From Meghimatium bilineatum (Eukaryota > Mollusca > Gastropoda > Stylommatophora > Philomycidae), in the NCBI GenBank assembly GCA_034231615.1, contig CM067307.1, forward strand, positions 3,373,147-3,437,146: 64,000 nucleotides of DNA, in the 5' to 3' direction. How positions within the stretch are numbered: position 1 is the first letter of the stretch; each line of letters opens with the position of its first letter. A model generated the notes under the pieces. It did not search any database. It saw nothing but the letters and a program-made list of their open reading frames with translations, and was not told the origin of the DNA. Positions 12,901 through 22,520 of this stretch are shown here, piece by piece. A program made the position numbers and the translations under genes.

Positions 12901-15900
12901 ATGAATGATTTTTTTTTAATGAAATCATCTCTGTTTCAGAGACACAACGTCTCTGACTACCTGAGACACAGCATCCCTACCACTGTTTCAGAGACACAGC
13001 GTCCCCGACCACCATTGTTTCAAAGATACAACGTCCCTGACTACCATTGTTTTAGAGACACAGCGTCCCTGACTACCATTGCTTCAGAGACACACCGTCC
13101 CTGACTGCCATTGTTTCAGAGGCATCGTGTCCCTGACTACCATTGTTTCAGAGAGACAGCGTCCCTGACTACCATTGTTTCAGAGACACAGAGCCAATTG
13201 TAACCAATTCATTTTCCATTATCATACCGCATGCATGCAGTCTATAGGACTCATCAATCATCGCTCAGACATGCATGAGTTCTACAGCAAACCCTCATGC
13301 ACTTTGAAGGATCGTAAGGGTGGCACTCTGGAAACACAACCATTAAGGGTCGTAAGGGTGACACTCTGTAAACATCAACACAAAATTCGTCATGTGTCCA
13401 TGTTCTCAGTTCCTTGTTCAAGTCTGGATAATCGTAATCTTGTCCAGTCTTTAATATTATCTATCGAAATTTCTTCTGGAACCCTCTTCTTCTTCATCCC
13501 ACATCCGTTCCCTGCACCAGAGTTTTAGACAGGAAATCGTGCCTTAACACGTGACCATACCACAAATGTTTGCGACGCTCCCCCAATGTCATGAATTGGT
13601 GCTATTGGCTTGCAAAATTGTCTCCCCATTGCTGAAAAAAGATCCAAGTTTTCTACTGCTCGGAATTTATTGCTATGGAAACAGTCAACAAATTATGTTT
13701 TACAGGTGATCAACATGATTAGGAAATGTCCATACATTGCATCAACCAATTGTTGACTCTCCCAACGCCTCGTCACTACCAACGATCAATAATTCAAGAA
13801 CATCCTATTTGCTTAACTATTCCGGAAAAAAAGGATCCCTCCTTGTTTTAAAGTATTTTTCATAAAACATACGGAAAAAATCATGTTTTTTTCCCAGTTT
13901 TATAAATTTATTTCAAATTCCAACAGTGTTATTATATAATTGGTGTATAAAAACAACAACTGTTTACGTCAATTTTATAAACCCCTCCCCCTTACCCCGT
14001 TAATAATAACTGTAAAACTGTTTATATTCCTCTCCCATCCTCCAACTGTGACATTAAGTATGGATATACCCTTAACTTGCGTATGTTTGAGTTATATCAT
14101 GAGCCACTCATAAACAAATATTTCCTTCAAATGAACAAAACGTACAGGAGGTACGTTACAAAATGCCTTTTCATTACGTCAATAATTTTTGGTCGATTTT
14201 TTACCCTATCAACCGCCCTTGTCAATAACTTTCAAGAATTCTGTCCCCCGCCCATCCACCCACTCTACCTCTGCTTATTATGTCACTAACTTTTTACCCG
14301 CCTTTCAGAAACAAATAATTTACAAAATGCTCGTAAAAATACGTTTTATTTCAAATTATTATAATTTTTGTTTAATTCTCACAATTTCACTGATGCCCCC
14401 CCTTCACCCGCCCCCTCCTGACAACAACTGTTAAACTAATCACACGCTCTTCTTAATTGTTGGCGTCATTTCTGGACAGCCCCAAATTAAAAGATAGTGT
14501 GACTTCATTTTAGCATTTCATTACTTCACTCTAACATTTCATTACTTCACTCTAACATTTCATAACTTCACTCTAACATTTCATAACTTCACTCTAACAT
14601 TTCATGACGTCACTCTAACATCTCATTACTTCACTCTAACATTTCATAACTTCACTCTAACATTTCATTACTTCACTCTAACATTTCATAACTTCACTCT
14701 AACATTTCATGACGTCACTCTAACATCTCATTACTTCACTCTAACATTTCATAACTTCACTCTAACATTTCATGACTTCACTCTAGCATTTCATAACTTC
14801 ACTCTAACATTTCATAACTTCACTCTAACATTTCATAACTTCACTCTAACATTTCATGACTTCACTCTAACATCTCATTACTTAACTCTAACATTTCATG
14901 ACTTCACTCTAACATCTCATTACTTCACTCTAACATTTCATGACTTCACTCTAACATCTCATTACTTCACTCTAATATTTCATAACTTCACTCTAACATT
15001 TCATGACGTCACTCTAACATTTCATGACTTCACTCTAACATTTCATAACTTCACTCTAACATTTCATAACTTCACTCTAACATTTCATAACTTCACTCTA
15101 ACATTTCATGACTTCACTCTAACATCTCATTACTTCACTCTAACATTTCATAACTTCACTCTAACATTTCATGACTTCGCTCTAGCATTTCATAACTTCA
15201 CTCTAACATTTCATAACTTCACTCTAACATTTCATAACTTCACTCTAACATCTCATGACTTCACTCTAGCATTTCATTACTTCACTCTAACATTTCATAT
15301 CTTCACTCTAGCATTTCATAACTTCACTCTAAAATTTCATGACTTCACTCTAACATCTCATTACTTCACTCTAACATTTCATGACTTCACTCTACAATTT
15401 CATGACTTCACTCTAACATTTCATGACTTCACTCTAACATCTCATTACTTCACTCTAACATTTCATGACTTCACTCTAAAATTTCATGACTTCACTCTAA
15501 CATTTCATGACTTCACTCTAACATCTCATGACTTCACTGTAACATCTCATTACTTCACTCTAACATTTCATGACCTCACTCTAGCATTTCATAACTTCAC
15601 TCTAACATTTCATAACTTCACTCTAACATTGCATTACTTCACTCTAGCATTGCATGAGTTCACTCTAGCATTTAATGATTTTATATCTTCAACAACCGTA
15701 TCTTTCCCTTGTTACAGATTTCTGTCCAAATCCAGGAGCCTTAGAAAGCGGAGAAGTCTTAAAAATTGGAACTCATGGCAAGTTTCAGTTCAGCGAGTAC
15801 ATTATTACAATCAAACATGGGGATCGCTTGGAGTACAGATGCCACAAAGAACATAAATTAGTCGGTCCTAAAGGTGCAGCTTGTGTCAATGGAAAATGGA

Positions 15901-15983
15901 GCCCCAGCGACAAACCCAAATGTGTCATATCAAAACATCCTCTCTTTAACAAACTATGGCATCCATTCGAGGAAGCAGAATGA
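3760..15983 (+). CDS. hig: Hikaru genki-like CCP-domain protein, 3' end of gene (three exons)
   Basis: Three exons joined at phase-1 introns encode three consecutive CCP (sushi) domains and the C-terminus, about 206 residues. CCP modules are about 60-residue folds with two disulfides and a conserved tryptophan, found in secreted or surface proteins. Terminal-exon features ([36 protein letters not shown], then HP) match my memory of the C-terminal CCP of Hikaru genki, a secreted synaptic-cleft matrix protein of Drosophila cholinergic synapses; that assignment is inference. Upstream exons (signal peptide, Ig, further CCPs) must lie before the window. The introns are 8.1 and 3.5 kb and mostly minisatellite. 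It could be another CCP protein, but the CCP nature is secure. Confidence 0.7.
4301..4650 (+). mobile_element. LINE remnant, RT C-terminus
   Basis: Open + frame with [26 protein letters not shown], then WMDCRCGT; after a stop and frame shift [15 protein letters not shown] follows. This is the same tail as at 196-700, 12.7 kb and 54 kb. It lies inside the CCP gene intron in sense orientation. Confidence 0.75.
4630..4692. repeat. (GATT)n microsatellite
   Basis: Interrupted GATT/CATT repeats. Confidence 0.8.
4735..5100 (+). mobile_element. LINE remnant, RT C-terminal tail
   Basis: Contains [19 protein letters not shown] and, in the same frame, [20 protein letters not shown], the standard terminal motif of a group of invertebrate LINEs. 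The last 60 bp recur inverted at 28660-28735. The 22-bp satellite begins 20 bp after this tail, so the satellite may have started in the LINE 3' end. Confidence 0.78.
5121..11836. repeat. Giant minisatellite, 22-bp unit, about 305 copies
   Basis: An uninterrupted 6.7 kb array of ATTGATTAGTTGTACTAGTA plus AC, with the common variant ATTAATTAG. The unit holds the palindrome TACTAGTA. Marker variants recur at set distances and show higher-order structure: GTAATAG at 5418, 7377 and 9138; ATTGGTTAG at 6224, 7963 and 9944; a 23-bp unit with an extra T at 6331 and 8070; TTACTTG at 6821 and 8560. The array fills 83% of the intron between the first two CCP exons. The unit carries stops in several frames, and nothing suggests coding. 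Confidence 0.99.
11837..12068. other. Intron sequence before CCP exon 2
   Basis: Unique AT-rich sequence ending in a polypyrimidine tract and TATTTTAG acceptor. I see nothing else. Confidence 0.7.
12069..12245 (+). CDS. hig: CCP exon 2 in window (59 codons, phase 1-1)
   Basis: Reads [34 protein letters not shown] and [17 protein letters not shown]. Four cysteines and the W before the last cysteine fit the sushi consensus. Acceptor TTTTATTTTAG; donor GAAGAAA|GTTAGT. Its first two bases complete a codon with the G left by the previous exon. Confidence 0.93.
12370..12620 (-). mobile_element. LINE remnants, minus-strand C-terminal tails
   Basis: Reverse-complement reading gives [16 protein letters not shown]-type sequence and then [20 protein letters not shown] and LKGNNGF, the last matching the tail of the longer LINE at 18.8-20.2 kb. 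Probably two truncated tails fused. They lie in the second CCP intron, antisense. Confidence 0.65.
12670..12905 (+). mobile_element. LINE remnant, RT C-terminus
   Basis: Open + frame: [36 protein letters not shown], then [16 protein letters not shown] and a stop. It is the best preserved example of the tail also seen at 0.2-0.7, 4.3 and 54 kb. It is placed head to head with the minus-strand tail at 12.4-12.6 kb. Confidence 0.8.
12933..13195. repeat. Minisatellite, about 32-bp unit x8
   Basis: Imperfect tandem copies of a unit containing TTTCAGAGACACAGCGTCCC and GACTACCATTG. The open frame across it is a by-product of the repeat. Confidence 0.9.
13196..14500. other. Second CCP intron, unique and C-rich interspersed sequence
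   Basis: There is a 36-bp duplication near 13305-13370 (GTAAGGGTG...CACTCTG twice). From about 13890 to 14480 there are C-rich tracts next to GTCAAT motifs, complementary to those at 720-1345, so this may be an inverted copy of that element. No exon-like segment was found. Confidence 0.4.
14501..15674. repeat. Minisatellite, 21-bp unit, about 56 copies, next to a splice acceptor
   Basis: Copies of CATTTCATAACTTCACTCTAA with A/G and T/C variants. Most units carry CTCTAAC or CTCTAGC, close to a metazoan branch-point consensus. The array stops 43 bp before the acceptor of the terminal CCP exon; the remaining 43 bp supply the pyrimidine tract. Confidence 0.98.
15718..15983 (+). CDS. hig: Terminal CCP exon and stop codon
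   Basis: Acceptor CTTGTTACAG, then [62 protein letters not shown] and an acidic end PFEEAE before TGA. The module is longer between its first and second cysteines than a standard CCP, which I associate with the last CCP of Hikaru genki proteins. A longer open frame starting at 15675 is intron read-through and not used. Confidence 0.9.
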
Positions 15984-16194
15984 AATTATCTCTCCGTCTG
16001 TGTTGTATCCTTGTATTTATCTTTAAATTAATGTCTCTCTGATTGCTACCATCCATTTATCTAGCTACCTATAATACGAGATAATCATCCACCCAACTGC
16101 CAAATTACCTACGTGCCTGTCTATCAATCTATCTACTTATATATCTACCTAACTGCTTATCTGTCTAGTCATATTGTGTTAGATCATGAGTGGA

Positions 16195-16200
16195 AATAAA
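16195..16200 (+). promoter_or_regulatory. Candidate poly(A) signal of the CCP gene
   Basis: AATAAA 212 bp after the stop codon; a second AATAAA lies at 16296-16301. Either could end the transcript. Confidence 0.5.
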
Positions 16201-16313
16201 ACATAAGGCATGCACCGTTCTACTTCTGGAAATCTAGTAAAACCAATGTCTTGCTATAAGATGCAACAAGAGTGATATACTGATCGCGTGCAAACAATAA
16301 AACATCTACCCTT

Positions 16314-16650
16314 CCATCTATCTGTCTATACAACTTTTCATTGGTCAATCTATATGTCTACACAACCTTTCATCTGTCCATCTATCTGTCTATTCAACTT
16401 TTCATTAGTCAATATATATGTCTACACAACCTTTCATCTGTCCATCTATTTTTACATCTATCTGTCTGTCAAGCCTTCGTTACTCAATTATTTTTCAATT
16501 TGTTTATTGTACATAGCAGAAGAGGCGATGAAAACAGATATAACATTAAGTTCAATACTGTTAACATTAAGTTCAACACTGTTAACACAGTTTATGAAAA
16601 CAGATTTAACATTTAGTTCAACGCTGATAACACAGTTTATGCTCGTGAAA
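16314..16650. repeat. Short tandem duplications
   Basis: A roughly 69-bp unit (CAACTTTTCATT...CAACCTTTCATCTGTCC) occurs twice at 16314-16450. Near 16545-16640 a segment containing ACATTAAGTTCAACACTGTT is repeated three times. Small open frames here are not supported as genes. Confidence 0.7.
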
Positions 16651-16661
16651 TTTAACGTATA

Positions 16662-16975
16662 AAAGACAGAAGTTATGAAAATTAGCAAGGCTGCATCATC
16701 AATTGATATAACAATAGATTACACCAATGTGAAACAAGCCAAAGAATTTAAATATCTAGGCAGCATTTTTTTCCCCGAAGATGGACGACTAGACAGAGAA
16801 ATAAAAACAAGGTGCCAAAAAGCAAACACAGTGACGTGGCAACTTTCACCATTACTTCTTGACCTAAACATCAAGATGGAAATCAAAAGACAGGCAATAT
16901 CTACAATCTGTATAGCTACACATTGCTATCAATGTCAAACATGGTCTTTAATATTCTCACTGCACAGGAAAATCG
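16662..16975 (+). mobile_element. LINE remnant, RT thumb / C-terminal region
   Basis: Open + frame: KTEVMKISK, EFKYLGSIF, EIKTRCQKAN, IKRQAISTICIATHCYQCQTW. The order (KTE.M, F.YLGS, EI..R..KA, Y..ETW) is typical of the segment after the RT catalytic domain. Truncated at both ends. Confidence 0.82.
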
Positions 16976-17485
16976 TTACATGTAAAATAAAGTTGATGGT
17001 GACGATAGCACATGCTCCATTTAAGTTAAAAAGTGCTCTCAAAAACTAACCCATCTTGAGTAGTTTCCATTACAATTCAAACTTTCTATTACAAACCGAA
17101 ATAAATATTGTTATTATCCAAGATTATGGGAAAAGGAACGACAGAGAGAGAGAGAGAGATAGAGAGAGAGAGTGCACCGCTCAATAAAGATTATATGGCG
17201 AGTTTGCAGCTTCATTTTTACATTCACTTTCAATTTCCCTTTCATTCTATTATATGTTATTATACTCACACACTCAGTATTACCTAATGACGATGCTCGC
17301 CGTAACCAAAGCCCGTATATATAAGTAGGGGAGATTGGGGTTGTCAACTCCCACCCCCTACACTTGACAAATCAGAATATGTCTTTTAATCCTAGGAATT
17401 TAGCCAAAGGGGATGGGGGTAAAACCACTTCCTTGGCGATTTTTACTAAAAGATCATAAATTTATCGTCAAAATAAGAAAATCCC
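16976..17485. other. Intergenic, no gene seen
   Basis: Contains a (GA)n microsatellite at 17137-17171 and a short C-rich tract. Nothing else was recognised. Confidence 0.5.
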
Positions 17486-17750
17486 ATACATAATGAGAAA
17501 ATTCTACATATAATGAGAAAATTCTACATATAATGAGAAAATTCTACATATAATGAGTAAATTCCACATGTATTGAGAAAATTCTACATATAATGAGTAA
17601 ATTCTACATATAATGAGTAAATTCTACATATAATGAATAAATTCTACATATAATGAGTAAATTCTACATATAATGAGTAAATTCTACATATAATGAGTAA
17701 ATTCTACATATAATGAGAAAATTATATATGTAATGAGTAAAATTCCACAT
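17486..17750. repeat. Minisatellite, 20-bp unit x13
   Basis: Units of ATAATGAGTAAATTCTACAT with A/T variation at one position. Confidence 0.95.
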
Positions 17751-18175
17751 ATATTCGGGCGAATGACATTTATTTGAAGTAAAACCTCTTCCTTATTGGA
17801 AACATATCTGGCCCTATCGACGTCTGAAAAGGTTGAGAACCTCTGCTCTAGAGAATGTGTCATATCTCTATGTTGTTTTGCTCATGTTGTAAACTTTTCT
17901 TGCTATCACCTGATGCCTATACAACAGTTGATTGTTGTTTAAACAAGTATTGGTCACTCACACACAGGTCTTCTTAGTTGTCCGAGGCAAATAATTGACT
18001 TTTAATTCAGAGAGAATACTGTTGTCGCCCAAGAATAGCCAGTGCAACTAAGTGTGTGCTTCGATGCTGATGTTTTCTGCTGAAATTCGGTTAAAGTAAT
18101 AACAACGGAGGTTAGAACTGATCTATGAGAAGTGGCTAAATTGGCTCACCAAACTCATACGTAAAGTTATACACT
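17751..18175. other. Intergenic, no gene seen
   Basis: Unique sequence without recognisable coding or structural features. Confidence 0.5.
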
Positions 18176-18179
18176 AAAC

Positions 18180-18430
18180 TGATGCATGTGTGAAATGATA
18201 CGCCACACTGATGCCTGTATGAAATGATACGTCACACTGATGCCTGTGTGAAATGATACGTCACACTGATGCCTGTGTGAAAAGATACGTCACACTGATG
18301 CCTGTGTGAAAAGATACGTCACACTGATGCCTGTGTGAAAAGATACGTCACATTAATGCATGTGTGAAACGATACGTCACACTGATGCCTGTGTGAAATG
18401 ATACGTCACACTGATGCCTGTGTGAAATGA
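18180..18430. repeat. Minisatellite, 29-bp unit x9
   Basis: Units contain GATACGTCACACTGATGCCT followed by GTGTGAAAT. Confidence 0.95.
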
Positions 18431-18799
18431 AGCAATTTCTATCCATTTCAGGTGTCATAAATTCGTGTGTTTATTTAGATGCATTATTTGATCGGTTATG
18501 AGATTTGAATTACTCAAATTTTATGAAAACATGTGATTTCTGCGTATTTGACTTTGGGTTTTTATTTTATATTTAGAATGTGTTTTTCTATTGTTGTATT
18601 TGTGTATGATACCACACTAGAATGACGACTTCGTCTGCTATTGAACTACAGACAGGCCTGTTTTATATTTCGCCTCTCGTTAAGTACACTAGACTTGTGT
18701 TTATTGTATTGTATATCATTCCCAAGATTACAATATACAGGATGTGTTGTGTGATTGTTTAGCTGATATATATATATATATTCTCTAAACACTTTGTTG

Positions 18800-20150
18800 C
18801 CTTTCAGAATCATGGCTGAAGAGTTTTCTGGATACGGCCCCTGTGCGCTGAGTATATTGTGGAATTTGTCTTTTAACTCGGTGGTCCATCGTTTTTGTAG
18901 TCGGGCTCTAGTTCTGCCTTCACCGTATCTGTATAGCATAGATTGATGTTGTACTCTGTCTGATGGTAGTCTGCTGATGTGTGCAAACCATTTGATCTGT
19001 GGCTCTTAATATACTCCAAGATTGGAGTGGTGCCGGTTCTTTTTCTAATGTCCTCATTCCCCACTCTGTCTCTAAGCGATATTCCTAGGATTCTGGGTAA
19101 ACATGCCATTTCAGTTGTCACAAGTTTACGTTTGTCTTGTTCTGTCATTGTCCATGTTTGGCATTGGTAGCACAGCGTTGGCACAATAATCGTTTTGAAT
19201 AGTATTATTTCGGTGTTTATCTACATTTTTGTTTCTGAAGATTGGTGTCAATTGCTTTAGGGCGTGATATGTTTTATTACATCTATTGTATATTTCTTTG
19301 CTGCTTTTGCCGTCTGTTGTTATATTACTTCCTAGGTATGTGAATTCCATCACTTGTTCAAGTCTGTAATTTCCTATATATATATATATATATTGGTGTT
19401 TCTTTCTGTTCCTCTTATCTTCCTTACTTCGGTCTTTTCTATGTTTATCTTCATGTTAAAGGTTTGGCATGTTTGATGTAACCTGTCTGTTTGTCTTTGT
19501 AATTCTTCTGATGATGCTACTAGTGCTTTTTCGTCAGTAAATAGCCATTTGTTTAAGTTATCCTTCATGCTATTTTCTCACGTTGTGTTTGCTACTTTGC
19601 AGATGTGATTTATGTATGTTATAAACAATAGGAAGGGGGAGCACACATCCCTACCTCACTCCCGAGCGAATTTGAAAATTATCTGATGTACCTGTACTCG
19701 TTCTTACCATCATTGACTATCTGTGTATATGCTCTGACAAAGGTTTATCAGATGTTGGGGACATCATATGTATGTAGTATTATCCGTAGCTATCGACGTC
19801 CATTCTATGGAAAGCTTTTTCTTGGTCCACGAAAGCTAAATATAAGTCTTGGTTATGTTCTGTCGCTCTTTCTCAAAGTTGTTTGATAGCGAAGATTGCA
19901 TCTGTGCAGCTTCTATTTTTCCGAAAGCCTAATTGTGTGTTATTTAGCTGTGGTTCTATATGTGCGCGCATCTTTCTGTCTAGTATTTTGCTGAAGATTT
20001 TTCTTCATTTTGGTATTTGGTTTGGGTTCATTTTCATTCGGCGACAGAACCATTTTTCTTGTTGTTTTTCGATATGCTCAATACATGATATTATACCTAC
20101 TCCTTTGATGATATATTTTATCTGGTTTAGTAAGTATTGCTAATCTTCTC
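18800..20150 (-). mobile_element. LINE, long minus-strand remnant covering RT to C-terminus
   Basis: Reading down from 20150: IISCIEHIEKQQEKWFC, IFSKILDRKMRAHIEPQL, NNTQFGFRKNRSCTDAIFA, LIFSF..PRKSF, then KWLFTDEKALVASSEELQ (relic of the catalytic F.DD region), FNMKINIEKTE, EFTYLGSNITTDGKSSKEI, a degraded Y..ETW segment and finally RTRARLQKRWTTELKDKF. All blocks of a non-LTR RT are present in order with several frameshifts and stops; an (AT)n run at 19376-19394 interrupts it. It is the longest LINE copy in the window. GFRKNRSCTDAIF recalls L1-like or related invertebrate endonuclease-RT elements; the clade is uncertain. Confidence 0.88.
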
Positions 20151-20469
20151 AGACACTTCATTTAATAATGTAACGATATTCCTTTTCTGCGAGACTGTTA
20201 AAGATCATGTTTGACATTGACAGCAGAGTGTTGTTATAAAAATTGTAGATATTAGGCCTAACATTTTTTGGATCAATTTGCATACACATCTTCTTTGAAA
20301 AGTGAAGATTGGTTAGACATTCTCTGAAAGGTGGTACAAGAATCTAAACTGCAAGACAGGCATTGTCATGGAATTCAGAGAAAGTAAACATGGGGAAAGC
20401 CTAGACGGAGAGGTATGAATTTTCTCAATGATATTGAAGCCACATAGACATTCCTGAAGTGGTAATGTA

Positions 20470-20530
20470 AAGAAGCTTGATTGAATGATTTATTTAATGA
20501 TTTATTGATTGATTTATTGATTGAATTAGC
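20470..20530. repeat. Imperfect (TGATTTAT)n
   Basis: Short low-complexity run of TTGATTTATTGA units. Confidence 0.7.
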
Positions 20531-20579
20531 TACTATATAACTATTTTCACTACTTAAGAAAATGTCATTCCATGGTTCG

Positions 20580-20746
20580 CAGGGCCGGCCCTAACAATTG
20601 AGGGACCCAATGCGAAACGGATTGCGCGGGGCCCAGTCTGTGTAGGGAAGAGAATAATAAAATAAATTCTAACATGAATATATGGGCCTATGAAGTGCGG
20701 GGCCCAATGCGGTCGAATAGGTTGCAGTGGCTTAAGACCGGCCCTG
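20580..20746 (+). mobile_element. hAT-type MITE with perfect 8-bp target duplication (copy 1)
   Basis: A 167-bp element starting CAGGGCCGGCC and ending GGCCGGTC-type sequence with CCCTG, flanked on both sides by ATGGTTCG (20572-20579 and 20747-20754). The body contains GGGACCCAATGCGAAACGG and GAAGTGCGGGGCCCAATGCG. An inverted second copy is at 61773-61928. Short terminal inverted repeats and an 8-bp duplication point to a hAT transposase as the source. Confidence 0.9.
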
Positions 20747-20764
20747 ATGGTTCGCATATACGAA

Positions 20765-20872
20765 ACGTGCACAGATGCATGTTGTGTACATGTGGTTTGT
20801 GTACAGATGCATGTTGTGTACATGTGGTTTGTGTACAGATGCATGTTGTGTACATGTGGTTTGTTTTATGTG
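20765..20872. repeat. Minisatellite, 32-bp unit x3
   Basis: Three copies of a unit with CAGATGCATGTTGTGTACAT and GTGGTTTGTGTA. Confidence 0.95.
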
Positions 20873-20884
20873 AATAGTAGGTAA

Positions 20885-21240
20885 CATGTGCTCTGATTAC
20901 CGCAGGCTAGAATGTAGGTCAGCTAATGTAAAACAAACGAGGTTTCCTGGAGTTCGGGATGGGGACATTAAATGTCCATGTGATGTCCACATCTGTGCCA
21001 CTTCAACTCTAAATTTGTATCAGTGGAATCCCTCTATAGGGCATTCTATTATAACAAATTCTCATATTTAACAATACTTTTCAAAATCCGCAATTATATT
21101 TTTTTCATTTATACTTTGTATAACGAATTTCTATGACTATAGGCTTATGCATGTTTCGTTGGTCCGGACAAATTGTTATAATGGGATTTGACTTTCGTAA
21201 TCAAGACGTGAAGCAGATCTGCGGTAATAAGAGCACATAG
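20885..21240. mobile_element. MITE-like element with inverted ends, enclosing a Tigger-type MITE
   Basis: The outer ends ATGTGCTCTGATTACCGCAG (20886-) and its near-complement CTGCGGTAATAAGAGCACAT (21219-21238) form inverted repeats of about 22 bp flanked by TA. Inside, about 21020-21193, CAGTGGAATCCCTCTATAGG and TTATAACAAATT face AATTGTTATAATGGGATTTG, the pattern of pogo/Tigger-type MITEs also seen at 48.8 kb. The boundaries of the inner element are approximate. Confidence 0.65.
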
Positions 21241-21264
21241 TACCCTTTAGTACATATTTATTTT

Positions 21265-21700
21265 TATTACATTCAATCTCTGAGAGTTGGAATCTGTGAA
21301 TTGCTTACTCTTCTCAACAACTCGGAGAGTATCACATGGATCTACTGTCCAGGACATGCTGCGATCAGGAGAAACGAAAGATCCGATGTGTTGGCTGATA
21401 AATCTTGGTGAATGCACTGATAGAAGAAGAAGAGGCAGGGTGAATTGATTAGAACAGTCATGGATACCCTACGAAAAGACGATGACAGGGTCGAACTAGA
21501 CAATGTAGGCCTACATATTCAGAGAATAGTACAAATGGGACGGACTAGAGGCGTTGGGAGAAAGGGCTCCCTCTCCGAAAAGATCAGAAAAACGAGCAAT
21601 CAGAAAACTGACTGGGGCACTGAGCTTATAAACTTTTAGATTGCTGACCGAACGGCAAGCAGAGAATGTATTGGAATGTTCCCAACGATGTGACACTTGT
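21265..21700 (+). mobile_element. LINE remnant, RNase H domain end and C-terminus
   Basis: The + frame gives SITWIYCPGHAAIRRNERSD followed by VLADKS, the end of a retroelement RNase H domain (W.pgH..I.gNE..D.lA). After a stop comes LHIQRIVQMGRTRGVGRKGS, the C-terminal tail also found at 62.6 kb. This indicates an RNase H-bearing LINE of the I or related clades. Confidence 0.78.
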
Positions 21701-22060
21701 TCTTAATCAAGAATCTGTGAATTTGAATCTGTAGGTGTGACACAGAGCTCGGTAGAAACTCCCTCATTGCACACACGTACACACAGGATACGACAGTTAT
21801 ATCTGTCAATAATGCAGATTTCAAGTTAGGGAGTTTCGGGGAGACGTGTGATAAAGGCCATATGCCTTCTTGTGCTCATTAGAACCAGGACTAAAATGAA
21901 CAAGAGTTAGCTCAAATTGTTTAAACATGCTCTTGGCTCTGGTAGGTCGAGTAGCCCAGGATCGTAAAGTTAAGAGAACCCATCAGGTTTTATCAAGAAA
22001 ATTTCTCCTGAAGGAGATGTGCAGGCCTGTGTGAGATCGCTAATTTATAACTTGTATGAG
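21701..22060. other. Intergenic, no gene seen
   Basis: Unique sequence; no recognisable feature. Confidence 0.5.
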
Positions 22061-22061
22061 A

Positions 22062-22250
22062 AATCATACATTTGTACTTGTATGTGAAATCATTCATTTA
22101 TACTTGTAAGTGAAATCACTCATTTATACTTGTAAGTGAAATCACTCATTTATACTTGTAAGTGAAATCACTCATTTATACTTGTAAATGAAATCACTCA
22201 TTTATACTTGTAAGTGAAATCACTCATTTATACTTGTAAGTGAAATCACT
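22062..22250. repeat. Minisatellite, 26-bp unit x7
   Basis: Units of GTAAGTGAAATCACTCATTT followed by ATACTT. Confidence 0.95.
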
Positions 22251-22384
22251 AATACTTCTTCTACACTAGCGATGTTTATCGATGATTAACAATGACTTGA
22301 TTTTCACATCTCATACGTGATTTTTCACAACGTGTACTAGATGATTACAGTTTCATTGATTCTGGTTTTCTAAATTGATTTTAT

Positions 22385-22520
22385 TTTATAAAAATGTGAT
22401 GTTGAACAATATCATCGTTAGATGTGATTTATGAAACTGAATCTGAGCATTAGATGTGATTTATGAAACTGAAGCTTAATACTAGATGTTATTTATAAAT
22501 TGAAACTGTACATCAGATGT
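22385..22520. repeat. Minisatellite, 32-bp unit, left part of a split array
   Basis: Three to four diverged copies containing TTAGATGTGATTTATGAAAC. The same unit resumes at 23663, so the sequence between interrupts one array. Confidence 0.85.

Noticed and set aside
15675-15717. ATG at 15675 as start of a separate gene
   Set aside because: It lies in the intron before a clear acceptor, and the frame simply continues into the CCP exon.
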